The notes beneath the pieces are model-generated. The model saw only the letters and a list, made by a program, of their open reading frames with translations. It ran no database searches and was not told the origin of the DNA. Below, piece after piece: positions 1 to 7,398 of a DNA stretch of 9,720 nucleotides. Where the stretch lies: the NCBI GenBank assembly GCA_003661465.1, contig QMWE01000026.1:1-9720 (forward strand), given 5' to 3'. This DNA is from Hadesarchaea archaeon. GTDB lineage: Archaea > Hadarchaeota > Hadarchaeia > Hadarchaeales > Hadarchaeaceae. Each line of letters begins with the position of its first letter. Positions within the stretch are counted from its first letter, which is position 1. Both the position numbers and the translations under genes were made by a program.

Positions 1-1
1 G

Positions 2-487
2 CAAGGGCAATCGAAGCCTTTTTCAAGTGGTTTAAACAAAGAAAAACAGTCGATCGGTGAGTGGATGGTCCCCGACGAAAGATCTCAAGAGGAAACGCGT
101 TTGAGCGTGCTCCCTCCCGCCAAAGTTGAAGAGTTAGTTGTTAAACTAGGCAAGGAGAGGGTACAGCCGAGTAGGATAGGTTTGATTCTCCGGGATCAGT
201 ATGCGGTGCCCAGCGTCAAGGAGATCACAGGTAAAAGTGTAAAGCAGATTTTAGAGTCACATGGAATAAAATTCGATATCCCGGAAGATCTCTCAAGGGT
301 GATCCTCAAGGCTGTAAGGTTGTACAACCATCTGGCGCGTAATCCAAAAGATTTCAAGGTCAAGCGTTCTCTGGAGATGACTGAGGCTCGAATAAACAAA
401 CTGGCGAAATATTACAAGAGAAAAGGAGCCTTGCCGGAAAACTGGCGTTATGACCGGGAGCGGGCCGCACTTTTGGCGCGTGGGTAA
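2..487 (+). CDS. rps15: 30S ribosomal protein S15, archaeal type (5' end probably outside window)
   Basis: This is the small-subunit protein S15 (S13e in eukaryotes), which binds 16S rRNA in the central domain during 30S assembly. The core matches archaeal S15: LVVKLGKE, IGLILRDQY, the ITGK motif, the helix around KAVRLYNHL, and the C-terminal segment ending KYYKRKGALPENWRYD. The start is uncertain. An ATG at 65 has a GGTGAG at 56-61, but the frame stays open back to position 2. The residues read there (GQSKP, then GEW just before Met-65) resemble the conserved basic N-terminal tail of archaeal S15 (G-x-S-x-S-x-R-P ... P-x-W), which a start at 65 would lack. I therefore favour a start upstream of the window. 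About 15 extra residues lie between that tail and the core compared with the usual protein of about 150 aa. The RecJ-like gene follows after 66 bases. Confidence 0.9.
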   Translation, partial: QGQSKPFSSGLNKEKQSIGEWMVPDERSQEETRLSVLPPAKVEELVVKLGKERVQPSRIGLILRDQYAVPSVKEITGKSVKQILESHGIKFDIPEDLSRVILKAVRLYNHLARNPKDFKVKRSLEMTEARINKLAKYYKRKGALPENWRYDRERAALLARG

Positions 488-501
488 GTAAACCCTTAGA
501 G

Positions 502-509
502 CTTATATC
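502..509 (+). promoter_or_regulatory. Possible TATA box for the RecJ-like gene
   Basis: CTTATATC in the S15/RecJ-like gap is one base from the archaeal TATA consensus. Its position predicts transcription starting near 530, about 24 bases before the ATG at 554 and upstream of the ribosome binding site at 541-546. It could give the downstream genes expression independent of S15. This rests only on motif and spacing. Confidence 0.35.
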
Positions 510-540
510 GGCGTTTGACCAAAGAAAAAAGGCTGTTAAA

Positions 541-546
541 AGGTGA
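541..546 (+). promoter_or_regulatory. Ribosome binding site of the RecJ-like gene
   Basis: AGGTGA is complementary to the archaeal 16S rRNA 3' end and lies 7 bases before the ATG at 554. This supports that start codon. Confidence 0.65.
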
Positions 547-553
547 ATTTTGA

Positions 554-1957
554 ATGTCCAGGGCAGAATTGCGTAGATTTCGGCATGCGACGGAGGAAGC
601 TGCTTCATTTTTGAGATCGAGGCTTGACGGCAAAACTCGTATCAAGGTCCTCTCCCATTTGGACGCTGATGGTATAGCTTCCGCTGCGATTCTCGCGAAA
701 TGTCTCTACCGCTATAACGTACCTTTTACGGTCAGATTTACGCTCCCGCTTGCTCCCAATGAGATAGCGGAGCTGGCAAAGGAGGATCATGATATGTTCA
801 TATTTTTGGACCAAGGGAGTAGCCAGATGGATGCCATTCATAAATTTATCCTGGCAAAGCACAGGGACGTTCTCGTGATAGATCATCACCCGGGACCATT
901 TGTGGAACACCCCAATTTGGCCTGCTTAAATCCACATATGTGTGGTCTGAACGGAGGAAGAGACGTAAGCGCGAGCGGGTCAACGTACTCCGTGGTAGAG
1001 CACGTAGATTTGCGTTTCCGTGGATTGGCTGGCTTGGCTATCGCAGGGGCGATAGGGGATCGCCAGGAGTTTCTGGATGGGTTTACGGGTGTCAACGAAA
1101 ATCTGGTGAGACGGGCAATTGACCTTGGGTTAGTGTACCAGAGTGAGGGTCTGAGGCTTATAGGTCGCACGATATATCCGGTCGTCGAGTGTCTGAGATT
1201 GTCGATCAGACCGTATATCTTAGGTTTGTCGGGTAGTTTGAGGGCCTGCAGGTCGCTGGTAGACACGCTTGGCATTTCCCACGAGAGCACTTTATGTGAT
1301 CTTGGAGAGGAAGTTGAACGACGACTGGCGGAAGCGATATTTGCGCGCGTGGGATCCATCGCAACAAATGAACAGTTCAGCCGTACCCTCTGGGGAAAAC
1401 TCTATTCTCTCACCACCGACGAACTGGTTGGTCCTCGAGACCTCAGAGAATATGCGATGATGTTGGATGCATGTGGTAATCTCAGAAAACCAGAGGTTGG
1501 TTTCGCTGCAGCGATGGGCGATGAAGACGCTGCTACGGAGGCCCTCGCGGTTATGAGTAGTTATCAGGAGCAGATGTTAAATGTCCTAGGTGAGCTCGTG
1601 AAGAAACTTGGGTCCTTTAAACTTTTTCCCAGTTTTAGGTATTTCAATTTCGGTAGTTCTGTTGGGCCCGGTTTTGTGGGCGAAGCCTTGTCTCTGGCGA
1701 TCGAGTCGGGGTTGATCCCCACGGATAGACCTGTACTTGGCCTAGTCAGGACGGACAAAGATAAAATAAAGATATCGGCTAGGAGTACTCCGGCTTTGGC
1801 AGCTCAGGGTGTGGATGTGGGCCAAGCCATGGCAAAGACAGTTGCAGAGATTGGGGGTCATGGAAGTGGCCACGATGTGGCTGCAGCTGGAAGGATTCCC
1901 ATGCAAAAAATAGATGAGTTTTTGAACATATTCGAAAGGGTTCTTGGAAGAAAATGA
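554..1957 (+). CDS. RecJ-like DHH-family phosphoesterase/exonuclease
   Basis: A 467-residue DHH-superfamily protein. The N-terminal catalytic domain carries the metal-binding motifs in order: HLDADG (residues 35-40), Asp86 in FLDQGS, DHH at 110-112, and Asp169 in GAIGDRQ. The C-terminal DHHA1-like domain has the glycine-rich GGHGSGHDVAAAG motif at 434-446. Both catalytic halves therefore look intact. Archaeal relatives are Mn2+/Mg2+-dependent nucleases on single-stranded DNA or RNA; some bind GINS at the replication fork (GAN), others act in RNA or mismatch clearance. Which of these applies here cannot be read from the sequence. The ATG at 554 is chosen for its AGGTGA at 541-546. The last codons overlap the proposed Pcc1 start at ATGA. 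It sits between S15 and Pcc1, in a translation-related setting. Confidence 0.88.
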   Translation: MSRAELRRFRHATEEAASFLRSRLDGKTRIKVLSHLDADGIASAAILAKCLYRYNVPFTVRFTLPLAPNEIAELAKEDHDMFIFLDQGSSQMDAIHKFILAKHRDVLVIDHHPGPFVEHPNLACLNPHMCGLNGGRDVSASGSTYSVVEHVDLRFRGLAGLAIAGAIGDRQEFLDGFTGVNENLVRRAIDLGLVYQSEGLRLIGRTIYPVVECLRLSIRPYILGLSGSLRACRSLVDTLGISHESTLCDLGEEVERRLAEAIFARVGSIATNEQFSRTLWGKLYSLTTDELVGPRDLREYAMMLDACGNLRKPEVGFAAAMGDEDAATEALAVMSSYQEQMLNVLGELVKKLGSFKLFPSFRYFNFGSSVGPGFVGEALSLAIESGLIPTDRPVLGLVRTDKDKIKISARSTPALAAQGVDVGQAMAKTVAEIGGHGSGHDVAAAGRIPMQKIDEFLNIFERVLGRK

Positions 1958-2205
1958 TCCAGGGCGATGAGATGAGGATGCATGCCAAAATTACATGCAC
2001 GTACGCCGACGAACAGGTGTGCAAGGCTGTGGTGGCGGCACTCGTGCCAGATAATCTGAGAGTTCCAAGAGGTCTAAGGGTGTCTACGATACGGGATGGA
2101 AAAAGAGCGGTGACTGAAGTGCAATTAGATGGAAGGGTGGAGACCCTACTTGCGACCATCGACGATGTGCTTGCTTGTACGCTAGCGGCGGAAAGCATGC
2201 TCTGA
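1954..2205 (+). CDS. pcc1: KEOPS complex subunit Pcc1
   Basis: A small protein of 83 residues, the usual size for archaeal Pcc1. Pcc1 dimerises and holds together KEOPS (Kae1, Bud32, Cgi121), which adds threonylcarbamoyl to A37 of ANN-decoding tRNAs (t6A). The pattern fits the family: an opening beta strand (HAKITCTYAD), a helix (ADEQVCKAVVAALVPDN), two strands around RVSTIRDGKRAVTEVQL, and a closing helix (LATIDDVLACTLAAESML). The start at 1954 overlaps the RecJ-like stop (ATGA) and has GGAAG at 1946-1950. In-frame ATGs at 1972 and 1978 would give 77 or 75 residues beginning closer to the usual Pcc1 N-terminus and cannot be excluded. None of the other KEOPS genes is in the window. Confidence 0.82.
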   Translation: MIQGDEMRMHAKITCTYADEQVCKAVVAALVPDNLRVPRGLRVSTIRDGKRAVTEVQLDGRVETLLATIDDVLACTLAAESML

Positions 2206-2252
2206 AGGGCAAGCTTTTCATATGGGGCAGGTTATGAGGATTTGGCGATAAG

Positions 2253-3761
2253 TTGAAGTTTGAGCTCAGGGCCAAGTTGACGTTCAGCAGGGAACTGGAA
2301 CCCGTTAAGGCGGATATGGGGGTCCTCTTTGAGAGGACTAAACCTCTACTCATGAGGGGCGTCCCAGAGGGTAGAGAAACAGAGGCCGCAAAAGTCGTAA
2401 AGTGGCGAGCGACGGGGAAAAATCTGGAAATTGAGCTCGAATCTGGTCGCTACGTTAGGGCTCATGATGCTCTATTGCGGATAGCCAAATTTCTTGGCGC
2501 TGAGTTGGGCAAAAAGTATAAACTGGGGTTACGGGAGATAACTGCCGATGAGTGCAAAGTTTTCATATCCCGAACGAACATTTCAGATCACGCAAAAGCT
2601 GAACTTAGACGATTGCCATATGAAATAAAAATAAAGAGTGACGGCGTCGAAATCTCATTCAAAAATCTTGCCGAATCCGATCTGAGGGGAAGGATAATCG
2701 ATAGATTTCTCACTATGGTCGAGGAGATCTTGGCCAGAGAACCGACGAAGACGGTGGAGCCAAAAGTGATCCGACACGGGCCGAAACGGAAGCACAAATT
2801 TAAGGAAGACCCATTTGAAGTCGCAAAGAAGCTGGGTTGGGTGGTGGAGTTTCCAGGGAGGGGGCAGTGGATATACACCGAACCATACACGAAGTTATTG
2901 CGGGCGCTTGAGGAAATCATAATCGAGAGGGTGGCGCGTCCGCTTGGATTTGAAGAGGTAATGTTCCCAAAGCTGATCCCCTTGGAAGTCATGCAGCGAA
3001 TGCCAGGGTATTTGGATGGAGTTCCTGAGGGAATGTATTATGTGTGTCCACCTCCGAGAGATCCGGAGGCTTTTTCCACCTTCAAACAAAAGCTCAGACT
3101 CACCAAACGTCTTCCGCTCAGGGAATTGGGAAGAGTACTTAAAGAGCCTGCATATGTCCTCTCTCCCGCCCAGTGTGAGCCATTTTACGAGGCTTTCTCT
3201 TCGAGTCGCCTGCGGTTGGAAAATCTTCCCGTAAAACAGTTCGACCGCAGCGGGTGGACTTACAGGTGGGAAGGAGGTGGGGTGGAAGGTCTCGTGCGTA
3301 CTCAAGAGTTCAGACGGATAGAATTCGTATTTGTGGGAGCACCGAAGGATGCGGTTGAGATAAGGGAAAAAGTCGTGGAGAAAGGAATGGAGATTCTGGA
3401 GGATCTAGAGCTCGAGTGGCGTCTGTCGGTGGCTACTCCCTTCTACATGCGTGAAGGAGAAACAGAAATAGATACAAGTGACAGCAGCAGAGTGGCTACA
3501 TATGACTTGGAGGTGGTTCTCCCATACAGGGGAGACTGGCTGGAGATCGGCTCTTACAATTTGCACAAGGCCAAGTTTGCGAAGAGTTTTAAAATAAAAG
3601 AAGTTAAAGATAGGGAGGTCTGGACGGGTTGTTGTGGTTTCGGAACCAGCCGCTGGGTTGTGGGATTCCTCGCCCAGCATGGTTTTAACCCGTTGGACTG
3701 GCCCGAGATGGTTAGGAAGCGGGTTCACCCGTTGCCAACCGCACGCAGAGTGGTGGAATAA
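2253..3761 (+). CDS. serS: Seryl-tRNA synthetase, methanogen type (type 2)
   Basis: Charges tRNA-Ser (and tRNA-Sec where present) with serine. At 502 residues it has the length and layout of the rare methanogen-type enzyme, not the common bacterial-like SerRS. The N-terminal tRNA-binding domain (about 1-165) lacks the long coiled coil of type 1 enzymes and contains the SGRYVRAHDA and GKKYKLGLR segments. The class II catalytic core runs from about 185. The zinc ligands that define this type are all present by alignment with the Methanosarcina barkeri enzyme: Cys308 in SPAQCEP, Glu357 in FRRIEFV, and Cys460 in WTGCCG. The end (GFLAQHGFNPLDWP, then RVHPLP) also matches the family. The start is TTG: an in-frame stop at 2235-2237 leaves no ATG upstream, and GAGGA lies at 2236-2240. 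The stop shares one base with the S3Ae start (TAATG). Confidence 0.95.
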   Translation: MKFELRAKLTFSRELEPVKADMGVLFERTKPLLMRGVPEGRETEAAKVVKWRATGKNLEIELESGRYVRAHDALLRIAKFLGAELGKKYKLGLREITADECKVFISRTNISDHAKAELRRLPYEIKIKSDGVEISFKNLAESDLRGRIIDRFLTMVEEILAREPTKTVEPKVIRHGPKRKHKFKEDPFEVAKKLGWVVEFPGRGQWIYTEPYTKLLRALEEIIIERVARPLGFEEVMFPKLIPLEVMQRMPGYLDGVPEGMYYVCPPPRDPEAFSTFKQKLRLTKRLPLRELGRVLKEPAYVLSPAQCEPFYEAFSSSRLRLENLPVKQFDRSGWTYRWEGGGVEGLVRTQEFRRIEFVFVGAPKDAVEIREKVVEKGMEILEDLELEWRLSVATPFYMREGETEIDTSDSSRVATYDLEVVLPYRGDWLEIGSYNLHKAKFAKSFKIKEVKDREVWTGCCGFGTSRWVVGFLAQHGFNPLDWPEMVRKRVHPLPTARRVVE

Positions 3762-4348
3762 TGCCAGAGGAAAAAAAGAGGATATTGAAAAAGTCTTGGC
3801 GGGAAAAAAAATGGTTCGAGATAGTGGCCCCCTCCATGTTTGGAGGTGCTAGGGTAGGGGAGACCTTAGCACTAGAGCCGGAACAGCTCATTGGGCGGGT
3901 ATTCGAGACGACTTTGGGGGATTTGATAGAGGATTTTTCTAAATCGCATATCAAGCTTTACTTTCAGGTGAGCCGGGTAGATGGCGAGAGGGCAATGACA
4001 GATTTCATAGGACATGAAATGGCGAGGGATTACATCAGAAGTCAAGTGAGGCGCAGAGTGGGAAAGGTAGACAGCATTCAATCCGTGACTACCCAGGACA
4101 ACTACAAGATGAGGGTCAGCGCGATGGTGACGACCATGAGACGGGTCCAGAGTTCCAAGCTTGAGGAGATCCGAAGAGAGATGCGAAAAGTGGTCGAGGC
4201 CCGTGCAAATGAGCGCACGTTTGATCAATTCGTCCAAGAAATGGTCTTGGGAAAACTTTCGTCCGATATCTACAAGGCGGTGAAGCGGTACTGTCCGATC
4301 CATAGGGTTGAGGTCTATAAAAGCAAGATCCTAAACCGTCCCGCTTAG
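3761..4348 (+). CDS. rps3ae: 30S ribosomal protein S3Ae (eS1)
   Basis: Archaeal/eukaryotic small-subunit protein S3Ae (eS1), located near the mRNA exit channel; bacteria lack this version. The 195 residues match the family from the N-terminal KKSWREKKWFEIVAP and MFGGARVGET, through the central LYFQVSRVDG and GHEMARDYIRSQVRRRV, to the C-terminal KRYCPIHRVEVYKSKIL. The ATG at 3761 overlaps the SerRS TAA by one base, with GGTGG at 3752-3756, which suggests that ribosomes finishing SerRS reinitiate here. The stop at 4346-4348 lies 8 bases before the preferred GlmM start. No odd features. Confidence 0.95.
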   Translation: MPEEKKRILKKSWREKKWFEIVAPSMFGGARVGETLALEPEQLIGRVFETTLGDLIEDFSKSHIKLYFQVSRVDGERAMTDFIGHEMARDYIRSQVRRRVGKVDSIQSVTTQDNYKMRVSAMVTTMRRVQSSKLEEIRREMRKVVEARANERTFDQFVQEMVLGKLSSDIYKAVKRYCPIHRVEVYKSKILNRPA

Positions 4349-4356
4349 TGGTCCCC

Positions 4357-5715
4357 ATGGGAAAATTGTTCGGCACGTCTGGTGTCCGGGGGGTCCTGTG
4401 GAAACAGATCACTCCTGGGCTCATGATGGATCTCGGATTGGTATTTGCTACCCATCTCGGGAACTCCGGAACGGTGGTGGTTGGGCGGGATCCGCGCGTT
4501 TCAAGTGTCATGCTGGAAGATAGTTTTATCTCCGGTCTTCTGTCCGGGGGGTGTAGGGTCAGACAGGTGGGCACGGTTCCAACCCCTGTTGTTGGCTTTG
4601 CCGTTAGACGATTGAGGGCCGTAGCCGGGGTGATGGTCACGGCTTCCCATAACCCACCGCAATACAACGGGATTAAATTGTTTGACTCGGACGGCATGGC
4701 GTACACACCCGAGCTTGAAACGAAGATCGAAGAGGCATACTTCGAGAAACGGATGGAACGCGTAAGGTGGGACCGGATCGGCAAGGTGGAAAAGGCGAAC
4801 ATTCTGAGCAGCTACGTGGATGAGGCTGCTGCGAGGGTGAGACTCAAACGAAGATATAAAATTGTGGTGGATTGTGGAAATGGAAGTGGCTCGCTCGTCA
4901 CGCCGTTTCTATTTCGAAAGCTTGGGTGCGAGGTTAAAACGCTGAATGCTCACCCGGATGGTACCTTCCCGGGACGCGGGTTGGAGCCATCCGCTGAAAA
5001 TCTGGAGGGACTATGTAAAGCGGTGAAGACTGTTGGAGCCGATCTAGGTATCGCACATGATGGAGATGCAGACAGGGTGGCCGCTGTGGATGACCTGGGG
5101 AGAGTTGTTCAGCCAGATAAATTACTGGCATTGGTTGCGGCCGGTCAGCTTGCAGAAAATAGAAAGACGGTGGTGACGACAGTTGATTCCTCGATGGTCG
5201 TGGATGAGGTCGTTGCAGAGCATGGAGGAAAAGTGGTCAGAACTCCAGTTGGGGATGTTCACGTCGCTGCGGCGGTCAAGCAGCATGATTCGGCATTTGG
5301 TGGAGAACCTAGTGGCGCGTGGATATTTCCAGATTTCCATTTGGCACCCGATGGGCCATTTGGGTCAATCAAGATATTGGAGCTTATGGATTCCACCGGA
5401 AAAAAGTTGTCCGAATTGCTCGATGGACTTCCCAATTATCAAACAGCGAGAGAAAAGATCCCGTGCCCGAATTCCAAAAAGATTCAGGTCATGGAAAAAG
5501 TTGGATTGAGGTCAAAGGAGATCTCAGACGTTCTGAGCGTATCCCATGTCGATGGCACCCGGTTGGAATTCAATGACGGCTGGGTTCTCGTGAGACCCTC
5601 TGGGACAGAACCCTACATAAGAGTCACTGCGGAAAGCAAATCCTCGGAGCGTGCATCGGACCTCCTTCGCATGATGGTAAAAATTTTGGGCGACATTTTG
5701 CACACCCCACGATAG
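4357..5715 (+). CDS. glmM: Phosphoglucosamine mutase, archaeal (alpha-D-phosphohexomutase family)
   Basis: Predicted to interconvert glucosamine-6-phosphate and glucosamine-1-phosphate, the step before GlmU in UDP-GlcNAc synthesis. The 452 residues (from the ATG at 4357) show all four active-site loops: phosphoserine loop TASHNPP with Ser97, metal loop DGDADR at 235-240, sugar-binding GGEPSG at 315-320, and phosphate-binding RPSGTEP at 413-419. The opening MGKLFGTSGVRG is typical of the family. A GTG at 4348 would add three residues and share a base with the S3Ae stop, but has no ribosome binding site; the ATG is preferred. The archaeal family also contains phosphomannomutases and phosphoglucomutases, and the loops alone do not separate these. 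The adjacent GlmU-like gene makes the glucosamine substrate most likely. Confidence 0.87.
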   Translation: MGKLFGTSGVRGVLWKQITPGLMMDLGLVFATHLGNSGTVVVGRDPRVSSVMLEDSFISGLLSGGCRVRQVGTVPTPVVGFAVRRLRAVAGVMVTASHNPPQYNGIKLFDSDGMAYTPELETKIEEAYFEKRMERVRWDRIGKVEKANILSSYVDEAAARVRLKRRYKIVVDCGNGSGSLVTPFLFRKLGCEVKTLNAHPDGTFPGRGLEPSAENLEGLCKAVKTVGADLGIAHDGDADRVAAVDDLGRVVQPDKLLALVAAGQLAENRKTVVTTVDSSMVVDEVVAEHGGKVVRTPVGDVHVAAAVKQHDSAFGGEPSGAWIFPDFHLAPDGPFGSIKILELMDSTGKKLSELLDGLPNYQTAREKIPCPNSKKIQVMEKVGLRSKEISDVLSVSHVDGTRLEFNDGWVLVRPSGTEPYIRVTAESKSSERASDLLRMMVKILGDILHTPR

Positions 5716-5764
5716 ACATATTCACATTTTTATTACCCTCACTAGACAATAAATTGGGGTAAAT
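5716..5764 (+). promoter_or_regulatory. AT-rich spacer before glmU, possible promoter or weak terminator
   Basis: The only sizeable gap in the 4348-8601 block. It holds TTTTTATTA at 5727-5735, which could be a TATA-like element with a start near 5757 or an oligo-T terminator for glmM. GGGGT at 5756-5760 is a plausible ribosome binding site 4 bases before the TTG start. A TATA reading would place the transcript start almost on the ribosome binding site, which weakens it. Confidence 0.25.
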
Positions 5765-7072
5765 TTGAAAGCCGTCGTGCTCGCAGCGGGGCTAGGAAAA
5801 CGGATGCGCCCGCTTACTTTCACGAAACCGAAGTTTCTCTTGCCGGTGGCCGGAAAGCCGGCTCTGGACCACGTTTTTGCCCTCCTGAAAAACGCTGGTA
5901 TCAACGAGGTTGGGATAGTGGTCGGGTTTGGCAAAGAACAGATAATGGATCGATACGGAGATGGTTCAAAATTGGGCTTAAAGTTGGAGTACCTGCATCA
6001 AAGGGAATTGCTTGGAACAGCTAATGCAGTGTTGATGGCGGAGGACTTTGTCGGGGGCGAACGCTTTGTGGTCATGAACGGAGATATCTTGGTGGATCAG
6101 GAGTCGTTGAATCGCATTTTAAAGTCTCACGAAGAGTTCAGCTCGAACGGGGATTTTGGGGGAATAATGGGGACGATAGAGGTGGATGAACCGGAGCAGT
6201 TTGGAATAGTGTTCATGGAAGGAAAGAAGGTCGTTGAGATAGTTGAAAAACCGAAACGGATAAAGAGCAGAGTGGCAAACGCCGGCATATACCTCTTCGA
6301 TCCGGTAATTTTTGATGCTATTCGGAAGACAAAACGGTCAAAACGCGGAGAATACGAGCTCACCGTTTCCATGCAGATCCTGGTAGATCAGGGTAAGGCC
6401 ATTTATACCTCACCGCTCAACCTGTGGGCCGACATAGGTAGGCCGTGGGACTTGTTGGTGGCGAATGAATACTTCTTGCGGGGGCAACGAGGCGAGATTC
6501 ACGGGAAGGTCGAGGTAGGCGCAAACGTTGAGGATAACGTGTATGTCGGGGATGGGTCCATCATCCGATCTGGGTCTTACATCCGCGGTCCGACCTACAT
6601 AGGAAAAAATTGTGACATCGGTCCAAATTGCTTTATAAGGCCTTCCACGAGCATTGGGAACAACGTGAGGATCGGAAATGCGGTTGAAGTTAAAAATTCG
6701 ATCGTGATGGACGATACAAATATAGGCCATCTGTCGTACGTGGGAGACAGCGTAATTGGAAATAACTGTAACTTGGGCGCCGGGACGACTATAGCCAATC
6801 TACGTCTCGACGAAAAACCCGTAAAGATGAAAATTGGAGGAAAAGTGATCGATAGCGGAAGACGCAAGTTGGGCACGATTATAGCTGACAACGTAAAAAC
6901 CGGGATCAATTGCACGATAAATGTTGGAGTTAAGATAGGTCCCAATTCGGCCATAGGACCCGGAGCTGTCGTGTACAAAGACGTTCCGCCAAACGTTATG
7001 GTGTTTGTCGAGCCCGTGGTGAAGAAAAAAAAGTGGGTACCGGAGGTGTCCCGAAATGGTCCGGTACGATAA
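5765..7072 (+). CDS. glmU: Bifunctional sugar-1-phosphate nucleotidylyltransferase/acetyltransferase (archaeal GlmU-like)
   Basis: Predicted to acetylate glucosamine-1-phosphate and transfer UMP to it, giving UDP-GlcNAc. The 435 residues form two domains. Residues 1-235 are a Rossmann-type nucleotidyltransferase: the signature LAAGLGKRMRPLT...KPK at 6-23, metal-binding Asp107 in MNGDILV, EKPK at 161-164, and WADIGRPWDLL at 221-231. Residues about 245-415 are a left-handed beta helix of hexapeptide repeats (VGANVEDNVYVGDG, IGKNCDIGPN, IGNNVRIGNA). In it, GHLSYVGD (His322, Tyr325) matches the catalytic GHLTYLGD of bacterial GlmU, followed by LGAGTTIANLR. Order and size resemble the Sulfolobus tokodaii ST0452 and Methanocaldococcus enzymes, some of which also use dTTP and glucose-1-phosphate. 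The start is TTG at 5765 after GGGGT. The 3' end overlaps the DUF2095 gene by 17 bases. Confidence 0.9.
   Translation: MKAVVLAAGLGKRMRPLTFTKPKFLLPVAGKPALDHVFALLKNAGINEVGIVVGFGKEQIMDRYGDGSKLGLKLEYLHQRELLGTANAVLMAEDFVGGERFVVMNGDILVDQESLNRILKSHEEFSSNGDFGGIMGTIEVDEPEQFGIVFMEGKKVVEIVEKPKRIKSRVANAGIYLFDPVIFDAIRKTKRSKRGEYELTVSMQILVDQGKAIYTSPLNLWADIGRPWDLLVANEYFLRGQRGEIHGKVEVGANVEDNVYVGDGSIIRSGSYIRGPTYIGKNCDIGPNCFIRPSTSIGNNVRIGNAVEVKNSIVMDDTNIGHLSYVGDSVIGNNCNLGAGTTIANLRLDEKPVKMKIGGKVIDSGRRKLGTIIADNVKTGINCTINVGVKIGPNSAIGPGAVVYKDVPPNVMVFVEPVVKKKKWVPEVSRNGPVR
7042..7048 (+). promoter_or_regulatory. Ribosome binding site of the DUF2095 gene
   Basis: GGAGGTG inside the end of glmU, 7 bases before the ATG at 7056, is a full-strength match to the 16S rRNA 3' end. 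It decides the start at 7056 although this makes the two genes overlap. Confidence 0.75.
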
Positions 7073-7397
7073 GAGAGAGTTCAGGAAAAAATATCCGAAT
7101 CTTGCGAAGGAAATGAGCGGAAGGGGAACCATCAGGATTCAAGCGGTCAGGAGCGATGTTGATGAGGCTGAGAAGGCAGCATATGGGATAGAGGGTTATG
7201 AGCCAACCGTTGTGGATTTTCTCCGACGGTGCAAGGACGATGCGCAGGCACTTGAGGTTATAGAGTTCATGGAGAAGAGGGGGGAAATCGAGCCGAGTTA
7301 CGCTAAACGGCTCCGTCGCCAGTTAACTGAACACGGACTCAGAAGCTTTGGGAAATTGAAGAAGCGTGGCTGGTACGAGCACGGCGAGACGTGTTGA
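7056..7397 (+). CDS. DUF2095-family archaeal protein of unknown function
   Basis: A 113-residue soluble, strongly charged protein with no signal peptide or membrane segment. I recognise the archaeal DUF2095 family by the N-terminal FRKKYPNLAKEM, the central GYEPTVVDFLRRCKDDAQALEVIEFME, and KRGEIEPSYAKRLRRQL followed by GLRSFGKLKKRGWYE. It is probably mostly helical. No function is known for the family and none can be read from the residues. The many Arg/Lys residues in the C-terminal half would permit RNA or ribosome binding, but this is speculation. It overlaps glmU by 17 bases with its own strong ribosome binding site, and its TGA ends one base before the GTPase ATG, so it is probably cotranscribed and coupled with the GTPase. 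Confidence 0.8.
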   Translation: MVRYDKREFRKKYPNLAKEMSGRGTIRIQAVRSDVDEAEKAAYGIEGYEPTVVDFLRRCKDDAQALEVIEFMEKRGEIEPSYAKRLRRQLTEHGLRSFGKLKKRGWYEHGETC

Positions 7398-7398
7398 G

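Noticed and set aside
4116..4802. Minus-strand reading of 228 codons across the S3Ae/glmM junction.
   Set aside because: It lies opposite two well-recognised conserved genes, has many Pro/Arg/Thr residues typical of antisense readings, and matches no family I know.
7366..7398. GTG start that would lengthen the GTPase by 11 residues.
   Set aside because: It would place unlike residues before the family's usual start, and the ATG at 7399 directly follows the DUF2095 stop.
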